Shown here in pieces: positions 1 to 7,704 of a stretch of DNA of 53,247 nucleotides. Position 1 is the stretch's first letter. Every line of letters starts with the position of its first letter. The stretch comes from a virus. The stretch is taken from the IMG/VR virus record IMGVR_UViG_3300018077_000010, positions 1-53,247 of that record; one strand, 5' to 3'. The notes under the pieces were generated by a model. That model was not told the origin of the DNA. It made no database searches and saw nothing but the letters and a program-made list of their open reading frames with translations. The translations under genes and the position numbers were made by a program.

Positions 1-1992
1 CTCGGCCCCGGCGTTGTCCTTGCGGATCTTCGCCTCGGCGGCGCGCTTCATCAGGTCGGCCTGCTCGGCGGCCTGGGCCTCGGCAGCCTCGCGGGCAGCA
101 TCGGCCTGCTCCGGCGGCACGTCCTCCGGCAGGTTGAGCACTCGGCGGATGCGATCGGCGATCTTCGCGCGGTCGCGGAGGGTCGACGCTTCGATGATGA
201 AGTCGGTGACGGCGGCCTGCACCTCGGGCGCGAGGCCCTTCACGAGCTCCGAGAGGGCCGCGAAATCCTGCTGGCGCTGGGTCGGCGTGCTCGGCACCTC
301 CTCGAGCTCGAGCTCCACTTCCGCCATGCGGACGTGGTTCAGGATCGAGGACGTCGTGTTGCCTGCCGCGTCCGTCTTCTCGACGCGCTGGTTGAGGATG
401 ATGGTGCGCTTCGCCTTGCCGGAGCCGATCGTCAGATGCTTCTCGCCGGTCTCCAGGTCCTCCTTGACCATGTCCAGGAGGTGCTCGGTGCAGCGCACGC
501 GGCCGAACTGAAAATTGTCGTTCGCGCCCGCTAGGGTCGTGATCCCCTGCTCGATGAGCGAGTTGATCGCCACGCCCGCGCGCGGCTGGCCCTTGGCGGA
601 CGTGTCGCCGAGCATCGTCTGGAAGACGCCGGCCGACTTGTTCACCATGCCGACCGCATCTTCGTACATCCACCGCTGCGAGTCGGTGATGTCGAGGTTG
701 GCCTCGACGCGGAACGCCTTGTCGTCGCGGTTCTTCCGTTCCGGGTTCAGCCAGATCGCGGCGTCTGGCCGCGACAGCTCGTCCATCACCTCGTCGTGCG
801 AGTTGTGCGTCTTGTCGATCGCGTCGGAGTCGGCGATCAGGCGCCGCGACGCCAGGTACCACATGATCTTGCTGCGGCGTGCGTTCACCTCGTCCTGCGC
901 CGGCATCATCCGGCGCATTAGGCCGTACGGGACCCCGGTCAGGTCCTCCCGGTAGCAGAAGAACGGGATGTAGGGGAACCGCCCGTGCCGGTACGGCGAC
1001 GGGACGTCGAACATCCGGTGCGGCCCCATCCACATGGCGAGGCGCACCTCCGGGAACACGGCGGGCTCGACCTGCACCTGGCCCGACAGCAGAGCCGCGA
1101 TGTGCTCGCGGTTCTCACGATCGAACGGCAGCGTCTTCCCGTGCGCGAGCTTCATCACGAAGCTGCGCTTCCAGACCCGATACCACGTCTCGTAGAAGCG
1201 GATCCGGCGGCGCGCGGTGTTGCGCCACTCGAAGTCCGGGATGACGAAGATCCGCTCGTCCTCGAAGCCCTGCGCGAGGTCGGTCCGCGACAGGAGGTCC
1301 AGGTCGAGGTCGTTGTGGCCCTGCCACCCGTTGTAGACCTCGTTGATGAGTTCCTTGTGCTCGGGCATCAACATCCGCGCCACGTCGACGTCCTGCCACT
1401 TCGAGCGCACCAAGTAGCGCGCGTGCCGGAGATCACGCGAAAGGTCGCGCCAATCCCAGAACATCTCCCGGCGGTGGATGTGAGCAGCCCGGTACGGGTA
1501 CTCCATCGGGTTGTTCTCGCGCGCGACCTCAACCCAGGCGATGCCCGCCTTGAGCATCGTGCCGTAGGCGTCCGCGCAAGCCTTGTCGAGGTGGCTCCTC
1601 CGCTCGGCCTTGTGCAGCCGCGAGCCCAGAACCGAGGCGACCTGCGTCCACTTCTCCGGCGTGTCGCCGGACTCCAGGACGCGCGCGTCGGTGCGGTTGC
1701 GCGCCTCGAGGCCGATCGAGACGTCGATGACCGGCGCGCAGATGTTGTAGACGATCGGCGCGATGCCCCGATCGCGCATGCGCTGGAGCGTCTCGTTGTC
1801 TAGCTGATTCGAGTCGTAGTAGTCCGCGCCCTTGTCGGACTGGCGCCGCCAGGGCGGCTCCCAGCGGATCTCCTCGAGGACGTTCTGGAACGAGCCAGGC
1901 TGCATCCCGTCGGCGTAGCGCGCGAGGCGGTCGTCGGTCGAGCGCAGGTTAGTCTCCTGGCCCTGACTCGTCTCGCCCATGTTGTAGTCCAT
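1..1992 (-). CDS. Portal protein, P22-like, C-terminus cut by window edge
   Basis: The first 664 residues are visible; the frame is open to base 1. The portal forms the dodecameric ring at the capsid vertex through which DNA is packaged and ejected. The N-terminal region (short acidic head, then tryptophan- and arginine-rich segments such as EIRWEPPWRRQ), the internal MFWDWRDLSRD and GVPYGLMRRMM stretches and the 'NKSAGVFQTMLGD' segment fit the P22-type portal family, whose members are about 725 residues. The last visible residues are an Ala/Glu/Gln-rich helix, matching the long C-terminal barrel of P22 portal. The ATG at 1992 is preceded by GAGG; an alternative ATG lies four codons in. It sits directly after three tiny genes downstream of TerL, the usual terminase-portal order. 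I am sure of the family, less sure of the exact start. Confidence 0.88.
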   Translation of the reverse strand, partial: MDYNMGETSQGQETNLRSTDDRLARYADGMQPGSFQNVLEEIRWEPPWRRQSDKGADYYDSNQLDNETLQRMRDRGIAPIVYNICAPVIDVSIGLEARNRTDARVLESGDTPEKWTQVASVLGSRLHKAERRSHLDKACADAYGTMLKAGIAWVEVARENNPMEYPYRAAHIHRREMFWDWRDLSRDLRHARYLVRSKWQDVDVARMLMPEHKELINEVYNGWQGHNDLDLDLLSRTDLAQGFEDERIFVIPDFEWRNTARRRIRFYETWYRVWKRSFVMKLAHGKTLPFDRENREHIAALLSGQVQVEPAVFPEVRLAMWMGPHRMFDVPSPYRHGRFPYIPFFCYREDLTGVPYGLMRRMMPAQDEVNARRSKIMWYLASRRLIADSDAIDKTHNSHDEVMDELSRPDAAIWLNPERKNRDDKAFRVEANLDITDSQRWMYEDAVGMVNKSAGVFQTMLGDTSAKGQPRAGVAINSLIEQGITTLAGANDNFQFGRVRCTEHLLDMVKEDLETGEKHLTIGSGKAKRTIILNQRVEKTDAAGNTTSSILNHVRMAEVELELEEVPSTPTQRQQDFAALSELVKGLAPEVQAAVTDFIIEASTLRDRAKIADRIRRVLNLPEDVPPEQADAAREAAEAQAAEQADLMKRAAEAKIRKDNAGAE

Positions 1993-2000
1993 GCGCTACC

Positions 2001-2243
2001 TCAGTCGGTTGAAATAGTGGCGCTCTTCGCGCCCCGTTGTTTCAGCGTCCCCGCAACCACGTCTGCTGTGTAGCCGGTCGGCAGAAGTCGACCTTCTTCC
2101 AGGCGCGCGAGGATCACCTCGCGCAGCCGTTTCTGATCCTTGCGCGTGACGATGTGCGCAATGTTCTCGGCGCCGTGCCACACGCCGCGCTCTAGCACGA
2201 GTCGGTGAGTAAAACCAGACGGGTCCCGCAGATCGAGGGTCAT
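2001..2243 (-). CDS. Small hypothetical protein (80 aa)
   Basis: I do not recognise this protein. It is charged and soluble, with a central Lys/Arg/Glu-rich helix (around residues 33-51) and no membrane segment. The start is chosen at 2243 because that ATG overlaps the TGA of the upstream gene (ATGA), although the frame is open further upstream. It lies between TerL and the portal, where phages often carry one or more tiny unrecognised genes, and ends 9 nt before the portal start. Confidence 0.62.
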   Translation of the reverse strand: MTLDLRDPSGFTHRLVLERGVWHGAENIAHIVTRKDQKRLREVILARLEEGRLLPTGYTADVVAGTLKQRGAKSATISTD

Positions 2244-2422
2244 GGCCTCGGCCCGCACTTGTAGATCGAGCCCGGCGCGGGCGGTCCCTTGACCGCGACC
2301 ACGAGCTCCTGCTGGATCTCGCACGCGGCGACAGACGAGAACGGCCCTTGGATCAGGTCGTAGATGGCGTCTCCGCAGGCGGGGTACATCACCAGCCACA
2401 GGAAAATGGCCGACGTCTTCAC
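2240..2422 (-). CDS. Small exported or membrane-anchored protein (60 aa)
   Basis: The GTG start at 2422 overlaps the stop of the upstream gene (GTGA), and its own TGA overlaps the next ATG. The N-terminus (MKTSAIFLWLVMYPACG) is a short positive end followed by a hydrophobic stretch ending at a cysteine, like a signal peptide or small membrane anchor. There are three cysteines in all, which could form disulfides outside the cytoplasm. The function is unknown; its place in the packaging operon does not explain an exported product. Confidence 0.6.
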   Translation of the reverse strand: MKTSAIFLWLVMYPACGDAIYDLIQGPFSSVAACEIQQELVVAVKGPPAPGSIYKCGPRP

Positions 2423-2580
2423 GCCCGGCTCCCGGCGCGCTCGTAGCCGCCCCGCGTGAGGATGCGGTTGGCGCGCGCGAGCGTCAGGGTGCCGCTCTGC
2501 TCGACCAGCTTCCGGCTCTGCACGACGGTCACGGTCCTGATCTGGCCCGTCTTGAGATTGCGGTACTTGACCTTATTCAT
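2419..2580 (-). CDS. Small basic protein (53 aa)
   Basis: The start ATG at 2580 overlaps the TerL stop (ATGA), and its TGA overlaps the following GTG. The product is rich in Arg/Lys with no hydrophobic segment (start MNKVKYRNLKTGQIRTVTVV). It is too short for a reliable family call. The chain of overlaps on both sides is the main evidence that it is translated. Confidence 0.58.
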   Translation of the reverse strand: MNKVKYRNLKTGQIRTVTVVQSRKLVEQSGTLTLARANRILTRGGYERAGSRA

Positions 2581-4112
2581 GCTCCGGCTTTCCAATTAAA
2601 ACGCTCGCCCCGCTTCTCGCGGGCCTTGCGTCGGGCCGCCGTCGAGTCGGACGACTTGGTCCCGACCAACGGCGCGTTGAAGGAAATCATCAGCGAGTCC
2701 GCGCAGTCGGGGCTCGGGAGGTCGAGCACCTTCTCCATGTGCTGCTTCGAGAGGAGCTCGAGCCGTTGTTTGTCGTCGTAGCGGTGCGCGAGCGAGGTGA
2801 GCTCGTCCGCGAGCTCGGGATCCGGCGGGATGTCCGCGCCGTCGCCGACCCACTTTTTCATCTTGTCACAGAGCTCGGATCGGCGATCGTGGTACTGCTC
2901 CGATCGGTCCGCCTTCGTGCCGACCTCGACGCCGCTCACCGCGTAGCCCCAGGAGCGCAGCGTGTCGACCACGCCCCATCCCATGCCCGTCGCGTCAACC
3001 TGCGTCGGGACGTCCGGCTGAAAATCCTCGATCACGTTCGCGACGTGGCGCGAAACCTGCACCAGGTCGGGGATCCGCAGCTTGATCTGCGGCCAGACCT
3101 TCCGGCCCTGCCGCATCGTGATGACCGTCTTGCAGCCGCCGTGCCGCGCGACGTCGACCGACACCACCTTCGGCTGGTCCTTGTACGCCTCCTCGGGGAG
3201 GTTCTTCTGCTGGGCCGCGAAGACGGCTTCGCTCGAGATGAACTGCGTCTCCGACTGCCGCGGGAACAGGCCGCGCCACCGGACCCGGACGAAGTCACTG
3301 TCCTCGCCGTAGTCGTCGATCGCCTGCTGAATCAGGACTTTGTTCGTCAGCCGCGAGGTGCGCGAGTCGATCTGCCGCGTCCACCACCGGGCCTTGAACT
3401 TGCGGAAGCACTCGGAGAACCGGCCGTGATTCCGCGTCGGGTTGCCGAACGCGATGCGAATGGCGCCCGGCGTCGACATCGCGCCGTCCGACACCTCCCA
3501 GATCATGTCCGGGATCGCCGAGCCCTCGTCCATCAAGAGCAGGACGTGCTTCTCGTGCGTTCCCGCGAACGCCTCCGAGTGCTGCTTCGACCAGGCAATC
3601 GCCGCGGCGAACCAGGTCTCCGGAAACGCCTTGTGGTAGAAGCGCGTCGCCGTCCACTCGAACCAGTGCTTGTGGAAGCACCGCTGGTGCCAGCGCGACA
3701 GCTCCCGCCACGTCTTCGTCAAGAGCTGGTGCTGCGTGTTCGCCGTTACCGGGATCTGCGGGTGCTCGCGCGTCGACATGAACCACAGGATGATCCACGC
3801 GATCAGTGCGCTCTTCCCAACCCCGTGGCCCGACGCGACCGCGATCTGGATGGCGTCAGCCAACGGCTTCATGTCCCAGGTGCCGTCCGGCTTCTCCTCG
3901 GTGTTCTCGGCCACCCGGCGCCCAATCTCGAGCAGCACCTCGCGCTGCCAGTCGTCCGGGCCGGCGTGCTCGGAGAGCTCGCCCTTGCCCCAGGCGAAGA
4001 CGTCGCACACGAACCCGTACGGATCCGCGTAGTAGTCGGCCATGAGCTCGAGGATCTTGAAGTCCTCCTTCGACATCTGCCACGTCGAGTGGAGCTTCCG
4101 CTTCACCGACAT
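2577..4112 (-). CDS. terL: Terminase large subunit (TerL)
   Basis: The 511-residue motor ATPase and nuclease pumps DNA into the prohead and cuts it. The N-terminal ATPase domain shows Walker A GHGVGKS (residues about 95-101) and Walker B with catalytic acid VLLLMDE (190-196). The C-terminal RNase-H-like nuclease shows the expected acidic residues in VVSVDVARHGG (D320) and QVDATGMGWG (D373), with a further Asp in the SPDCADSLMISF segment near residue 475. The length is normal for phage TerL. The start ATG at 4112 lies 18 nt after the preceding gene; the stop overlaps the next gene (ATGA). The nearby putative small subunit and portal confirm the packaging module. Headful or cohesive-end packaging cannot be decided from the sequence. 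Confidence 0.96.
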   Translation of the reverse strand: MSVKRKLHSTWQMSKEDFKILELMADYYADPYGFVCDVFAWGKGELSEHAGPDDWQREVLLEIGRRVAENTEEKPDGTWDMKPLADAIQIAVASGHGVGKSALIAWIILWFMSTREHPQIPVTANTQHQLLTKTWRELSRWHQRCFHKHWFEWTATRFYHKAFPETWFAAAIAWSKQHSEAFAGTHEKHVLLLMDEGSAIPDMIWEVSDGAMSTPGAIRIAFGNPTRNHGRFSECFRKFKARWWTRQIDSRTSRLTNKVLIQQAIDDYGEDSDFVRVRWRGLFPRQSETQFISSEAVFAAQQKNLPEEAYKDQPKVVSVDVARHGGCKTVITMRQGRKVWPQIKLRIPDLVQVSRHVANVIEDFQPDVPTQVDATGMGWGVVDTLRSWGYAVSGVEVGTKADRSEQYHDRRSELCDKMKKWVGDGADIPPDPELADELTSLAHRYDDKQRLELLSKQHMEKVLDLPSPDCADSLMISFNAPLVGTKSSDSTAARRKAREKRGERFNWKAGA

Positions 4113-4130
4113 GGCATCACCAGTGCGGTA

Positions 4131-4397
4131 CTACCGCCACCTCACCGGCAGCTCGAGCGTCACGCCGGACAGCACGATCGCGGCCATCCGGTGCTGCCCG
4201 TTCCTCGGATGCCCAGCTCGGAAGCTGACCGGCAGCCCGGCTTCTGAGTCGAAGGTCCCGGCCAGCATCGCGGCGGCCAGCGCCGCCACCCGGCTGGGAT
4301 TCAGCGGGCGGCTGTTCCTGCCCACCGCCAGTACGGCGGCAGCCCGCTCGGGGGTGAAGAGTTCCCGGACCGTGCAGAGCTCCCGGACCGTGCTCAT
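4131..4397 (-). CDS. Small ParB/Srx-fold-like protein (88 aa)
   Basis: The start at 4397 (MSTVREL) is preferred over an upstream in-frame start because it overlaps the previous stop (ATGA). Residues 31-45 (PLNPSRVAALAAAML) and the NGQHRMAAI stretch (66-74) resemble the NGxHR core of ParB/sulfiredoxin-like domains found in many phage accessory proteins. The typical DNA-binding C-terminal part is missing, so it may be an isolated domain. It lies just before TerL, but a packaging role is only inferred. Confidence 0.6.
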   Translation of the reverse strand: MSTVRELCTVRELFTPERAAAVLAVGRNSRPLNPSRVAALAAAMLAGTFDSEAGLPVSFRAGHPRNGQHRMAAIVLSGVTLELPVRWR

Positions 4398-4546
4398 GGC
4401 TTGGCCCGCTCCGCGTCCCGACGAGCCTTCAATGCCCGCGTGCTCTCGAGCGCGCGGATGCAGATGATCCCCATGCACTTCCGCCCGCAGGCCATCCTCG
4501 TCTCCGGGCAGATGGGGGTGCGGTTCGGGAGCTTCACGACCTTCAC
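4394..4546 (-). CDS. Cysteine-rich small protein (50 aa)
   Basis: The GTG at 4546 overlaps a preceding TGA, and the stop overlaps the next ATG (ATGA). Four cysteines fall between residues 13 and 29 (CPETRMACGRKCMGIIC), followed by a basic helix. This could bind zinc or another metal, but the spacing does not match a named finger that I can recall. The function is unknown. Confidence 0.5.
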   Translation of the reverse strand: MKVVKLPNRTPICPETRMACGRKCMGIICIRALESTRALKARRDAERAKP

Positions 4547-4599
4547 TTGCCCCTCCGGCGGGGCCGCCACGGCGGCATCGGCACGGGCTCGAGGCGCAT
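4543..4599 (-). CDS. Possible 18-aa linker ORF
   Basis: An ATG one base after the upstream stop opens 18 codons (MRLEPVPMPPWRPRRRGK) ending in TGA that overlaps the next GTG. It may serve only to carry ribosomes from one gene to the next. It is supported by spacing alone. Confidence 0.25.
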   Translation of the reverse strand: MRLEPVPMPPWRPRRRGK

Positions 4600-4600
4600 C

Positions 4601-4753
4601 TCAGTACCCCGCCGGCCGCTTGACCGAGCTCAGACCCGGCGACTGCCGGCGGGCCTTCTTGCGCCGGCGCCGCTTCGGCGGGTTCGCCTTCCGGTAGGGC
4701 GGATAGGCGCTCGAGGCGTTCTCGGGCACCGGCACGGTGGACTCCTCGGGCAT
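4601..4753 (-). CDS. Small very basic protein (50 aa)
   Basis: The ATG at 4753 lies one base after the previous stop. The middle is a cluster of about a dozen Arg/Lys residues (KRRRRKKARRQ), followed by the tail GLSSVKRPAGY. A nucleic-acid-binding role is plausible from charge. The tail resembles the GLSAVKGY end of the ejection-type protein at 48209-48742, which is noted as a finding. No family is recognised. Confidence 0.5.
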   Translation of the reverse strand: MPEESTVPVPENASSAYPPYRKANPPKRRRRKKARRQSPGLSSVKRPAGY

Positions 4754-4754
4754 G

Positions 4755-4997
4755 TCAGTACCCGTACCCGCCGGTCCGGTCCGGCTTCAACGAGTCCCGG
4801 AGCTCCCGGGACTCGGACCGGCGCGTCTTCCGGCCCTCGGCCGCGGAGCGCGCCTTGGCGGCAGTAACCGCCTCGTCGACGGAGTCGTACTCGGCCGTGT
4901 CCGGCAGCCGTTCCCCGGCCTTCGGCGTGTCCTTGCCGTAGACGTTGTGCCACTTCCCGGAGGGAAGCTGCATCGTCTCGGACCGCTCGTGGCTCAT
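4755..4997 (-). CDS. Small hypothetical protein with LRDSLK...GGYGY tail (80 aa)
   Basis: The ATG at 4997 overlaps the upstream stop (ATGA). The N-terminal half contains a KWHNVYGK segment and an acidic DSVDEAV stretch, followed by a basic helix. The last 15 residues match the tail of the protein encoded at 5122-5463, so the two may be distant paralogues or share a docking peptide. The function is unknown. Confidence 0.6.
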   Translation of the reverse strand: MSHERSETMQLPSGKWHNVYGKDTPKAGERLPDTAEYDSVDEAVTAAKARSAAEGRKTRRSESRELRDSLKPDRTGGYGY

Positions 4998-5125
4998 CGG
5001 CCCCTCCGCTTCGCCGCTCGGCGCGCGCGACGGCGGTCGGCGGCCAGGAACCAGGCGCGCACGGAGGCGGCGATGATGGTCAGCCGGAAGGTGCCGGGAC
5101 CCACGGGCTTGCTGGCGTCGTTCAT
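4994..5125 (-). CDS. Small basic protein (43 aa)
   Basis: The ATG at 5125 overlaps the upstream stop (ATGA), and its TGA overlaps the next ATG. A mildly hydrophobic stretch (residues 12-28) is followed by a strongly basic end (RRRARRAAKRRGR). It could sit at a membrane with the basic end in the cytoplasm, but this is weak. No family is recognised. Confidence 0.5.
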   Translation of the reverse strand: MNDASKPVGPGTFRLTIIAASVRAWFLAADRRRARRAAKRRGR

Positions 5126-5463
5126 GCCCCGTACCCCGTGCTCTCGTCCCGCTTGAGAGCGTCCCGGAGCCCGGCCGCGTCGGAGGCCCGCTTTCGGATG
5201 GCACCGGCGTCCTGGCCGGTGACGGCCTTGTAGGTGACGTCGGCGGCGCTCGAGGCGGCACCCTTCACGGCCTCGGCAGCCTTGCCGGCGGTGGCGGCGT
5301 AGGACTCCCTCACCCGGCGCACAGCCGCGGACCAGGGGGTCTCGCCCGCCTTGTCCTTCGGCTTGTAGGCGGCCGTCTTCGGCTCGCGCACATCCGACCA
5401 CGCGCCCCGCGCATGATCGGCCGCCATCTGATCTCGGTCCATCGCTGGCCGGTCTTTTGCCAT
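5122..5463 (-). CDS. Ala-rich helical small protein (113 aa), first gene of its cluster
   Basis: The start is set at ATG 5463 because AAGGAG lies at 5470-5475 with 6-nt spacing; a TTG two codons upstream is less likely. The protein is charged at the N-terminus, has a long Ala-rich helix (about residues 45-75) and ends LRDALKRDESTGYGA, a tail shared with the protein at 4755-4997. It follows an inverted repeat at 5489-5527. Its position before TerL is compatible with a packaging or assembly accessory, but no family is recognised. Confidence 0.68.
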   Translation of the reverse strand: MAKDRPAMDRDQMAADHARGAWSDVREPKTAAYKPKDKAGETPWSAAVRRVRESYAATAGKAAEAVKGAASSAADVTYKAVTGQDAGAIRKRASDAAGLRDALKRDESTGYGA

Positions 5464-5475
5464 CTGCAACTCCTT

Positions 5476-5981
5476 GGTTAGTAAACGATTACCGTACCGA
5501 CGCGCGCAACGGGGCAGCGTACGGTAAAGCGTGACGAATCAGGGGGTCCCAGAACAGGGCGCTGCGTGCCGGCGGCTACCCGGCGGCGAAGACCCCGGCG
5601 GAGCCACCCGCGTCATCGACACCCCGCCTGCCGCGCCCTGATCTGGAACTCCGAGAAGCCGACCGACGGCACCGGCAAGGCCCTTTTCAGGGCGGCCCGA
5701 GGCGCCTCGGCAGGGCGCGCCATCTCGAGCTCCGGCACCGCCGGTCGGATCATCGCGCGCAGGACTCTTGCGATCGCGCGCAGCAAAATCGTGTGACGGT
5801 ACTGCCCTGCGACCGGGTCCCATCACCCCCGGCGGGGGTTGCCTCCGAAACACCGGAAGAGGACCCAACCTTCCCGTCTCTCGTGTTCGGGAAAGTGAGG
5901 GGGTCGGAGGTAGAGGGTCCTCTCTCCCACCCGAGCCGGAGCCACAGTTCGCTTTGCGCGCACCCCCTGGGGGGGGCGGGG
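5476..5981. other. About 500 bp with no convincing gene
   Basis: This gap lies between the putative TerS and the small-gene cluster. It holds the 9-bp inverted repeat at 5489-5527, a weak 46-codon leftward ORF (5613-5753) that overlaps a second Pro-rich one (5539-5616) by ATGA, and a C/G-tract-rich segment at about 5820-5980. Packaging signals often lie in or beside terS, so a pac or cos site here is possible, but nothing in the sequence proves it. Confidence 0.4.
5489..5527. repeat. 9-bp inverted repeat TTACCGTAC / GTACGGTAA
   Basis: Perfect arms at 5489-5497 and 5519-5527 are separated by 21 nt. It lies just upstream of the AAGGAG and ATG of the leftward cluster that leads into TerL, where an operator or a packaging-protein site could be. 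Confidence 0.5.
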
Positions 5982-7082
5982 TCAGGAAACGGGACTCCGG
6001 GGGCTCGGCAACGCAGGGGGCGCGCTGCCTCCCCCTCCCTTGAGTCGTCGTCCCCTGTTCTCCAGCATCAGCTTGACGATCTCGTTGTTCCCGTCATCAC
6101 CCTCACCCGCATCGTTTCGTATGTCATGCGCTACACGCCTGGCCTCGGTCACATGCACCGTGCCCCCGCCGATCGAGCGGTGAGCCGTGGCAGCAATGTC
6201 CTTCAGGACAGTGACCTGCGCATCGAGGCGTAGCAACTGAGCCAGGCTGCGCGCGAGCGGCGCGTGCTCCTTGCTTGTAGCCAGGATGCTACATGCCTCC
6301 TCGATGATGGCCCTAACACCCTGTTCGCTAAGGACTTTCAGCGCCCCGAGCATAACGGCGGCCGTGTCGGTGAGGTCCGATGCCAGCTTGAGCGCAGCGG
6401 CCAGCTTGACCTTGTGGTCCGCGATCACGCCAGCCTGTTCGGTGGCGACAGCATCGACGGCTTGCTTCTCGGTCTTGCGCCTCTTGGCCGGCGTCAAGGA
6501 TCCAAAAAACGCAGGTGTCAAGGGTGTGTCAAGGCCCGCGCTGTCAAGGGCTGTCAAGGGCTGACCGCTGCTGTCCTTGAACCGATGCGGTGCGGTTGCT
6601 GCTTCTGTCGTCAAGCGCGCCCCCTCATCGGCGCGCGCCTTGTCGAGCACGTCCTGGGCGACAAGCTCCTCCCGCCTCGCGACCACGCGCCCGGTGAGCC
6701 GGCGAATCCACCCCTGCTGCTTCTGGAGCTGCTGGGCTCTCTGCCGGCTCATGCAGTACTTCATCCCCAGCGCCGCGAAGGACAGGCCGGCTTCGTAGTC
6801 TGCTCTCATACGGTCGAAGAGCACGATCCGCTGCGCAAGCGCATCAACCGTATCTTGGGTGGCCGGCGCCCGCGCGGGGTCGTGCTCGCCCGCGGCCTCG
6901 ACCTCGTGGATGATCCGCTCGGGCTCGGACTGAGCCAGCGGCGGGACCGACTCGTCAGCCGGTACGTCCTCAAAGGCGTCGGCTGGGAGCGGCGTCGTGG
7001 GCGGCGGTGAGCCATGCCCTTGCAGCAGCGCGTCGCGAGCGGCGGCTGCCTGCTGCACCGCGGTAAGGGTCTGGTTGGTCAT
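5982..7082 (-). CDS. Putative terminase small subunit, HTH-containing (366 aa)
   Basis: The ATG at 7082 ends the upstream stretch cleanly. A helix-turn-helix-like segment lies around residues 98-122 (AGLSFAALGMKYCMSRQRAQ), preceded by a Pro/Ala/Glu-rich N-terminus and followed by Ala/Leu-rich helices. TerS proteins bind the packaging site through such an HTH and form rings through helical regions. The assignment rests on HTH plus position upstream of TerL in the same direction; 366 residues is long for TerS. A transcription regulator is the alternative. About 500 nt of non-coding DNA follows it. Confidence 0.5.
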   Translation of the reverse strand: MTNQTLTAVQQAAAARDALLQGHGSPPPTTPLPADAFEDVPADESVPPLAQSEPERIIHEVEAAGEHDPARAPATQDTVDALAQRIVLFDRMRADYEAGLSFAALGMKYCMSRQRAQQLQKQQGWIRRLTGRVVARREELVAQDVLDKARADEGARLTTEAATAPHRFKDSSGQPLTALDSAGLDTPLTPAFFGSLTPAKRRKTEKQAVDAVATEQAGVIADHKVKLAAALKLASDLTDTAAVMLGALKVLSEQGVRAIIEEACSILATSKEHAPLARSLAQLLRLDAQVTVLKDIAATAHRSIGGGTVHVTEARRVAHDIRNDAGEGDDGNNEIVKLMLENRGRRLKGGGGSAPPALPSPRSPVS

Positions 7083-7090
7083 TTTCCAAG

Positions 7091-7330
7091 CTACCTACCA
7101 TGCCGGTCGGTCATCGGGGCGCTGGAGCGCGTCCTGGCGCGCCTGGCAACCATGTCGCGGTTCCGACGCCTGACCTGAGAGTGGCGGTATTCCGTCACTT
7201 TCGCGCCGCCGGTGGCAGTCCAGAAGATCAGGCCCGCAATCGCGAGGACCGTGTAGATCGCGCCCCGCCACAGGGCGTCCGTCGTCCCCTCCCATGCGCG
7301 AAAGGCGACGCTGCGCGGCTCGTTCTGCAT
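7091..7330 (-). CDS. Single-TM small protein (79 aa)
   Basis: The ATG at 7330 is chosen because the upstream gene ends at 7342; the longer open frame would overlap that gene heavily. One transmembrane helix is clear (about residues 21-40, GAIYTVLAIAGLIFW), followed by a very basic C-terminal tail that would be cytoplasmic. The function is unknown; it ends 8 nt before the TerS-like gene. Confidence 0.58.
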   Translation of the reverse strand: MQNEPRSVAFRAWEGTTDALWRGAIYTVLAIAGLIFWTATGGAKVTEYRHSQVRRRNRDMVARRARTRSSAPMTDRHGR

Positions 7331-7341
7331 ACGGCTGGGGC

Positions 7342-7656
7342 TCACGCCGGGGTCGCGCCGCCGTGGCAGTCGCATGTCCCCGCCGGCCTCCCGCACACGG
7401 GACAGTCCATCGCGCCCCAGCCGGGCACGGCGAACGTGACAGGGATGGCGGGGTCCGGCCCCGGCTTCATCGCGGACCAGACCCGAAGCTGCGACAGGAG
7501 CGCGCCGGGCCGGCGCTGGGCGAGCGCACGGGCCGCGGCCTTGTCGTCCTCGGTCCACCCGAACGCGCGCGCCACAACCTCAACGCGGGCGAGCGCCTCG
7601 CGCATGGTCTCGGCCGTCGATGGTTCGACACGCATCCTTGTGTGACCTTTGTTCAC
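7342..7656 (-). CDS. Hypothetical protein with C-terminal CxxC/CxC motif (104 aa)
   Basis: This is the first leftward gene of the divergent control region. The GTG at 7656 has GAGGG just upstream; an ATG seven codons in (7635) is the alternative. A helical body is followed by a C-terminal CPVCGRPAGTCDCHGG stretch that could bind zinc. No family is recognised. Confidence 0.6.
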   Translation of the reverse strand: MNKGHTRMRVEPSTAETMREALARVEVVARAFGWTEDDKAAARALAQRRPGALLSQLRVWSAMKPGPDPAIPVTFAVPGWGAMDCPVCGRPAGTCDCHGGATPA

Positions 7657-7676
7657 GATCCCTCAATTAGAGGGGC

Positions 7677-7704
7677 TTGACTTCCTGCCGGTTCCTAGTA
7701 ATCT
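7677..7704 (+). promoter_or_regulatory. Sigma70-like promoter for the rightward small-gene operon
   Basis: The -35 TTGACT (7677-7682) and -10 TAATCT (7699-7704) are separated by 16 bp. Transcription would start near 7711, giving a leader of about 37 nt before the GTG at 7748. Confidence 0.6.

Noticed and set aside
2739-4247. A 502-codon rightward ORF opposite TerL
   Set aside because: TerL on the other strand has intact ATPase and nuclease motifs; the rightward frame is a GC-rich shadow.
5539-5868. A 109-codon leftward Pro/Gly-rich ORF
   Set aside because: No ribosome-binding site, low complexity and no domain; a 46-codon alternative in another frame is as likely, so the region is reported as probably non-coding.
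5963-5981. G-tract as a cos site
   Set aside because: No second similar site or nicking pattern can be recognised, so only a general possibility is mentioned.
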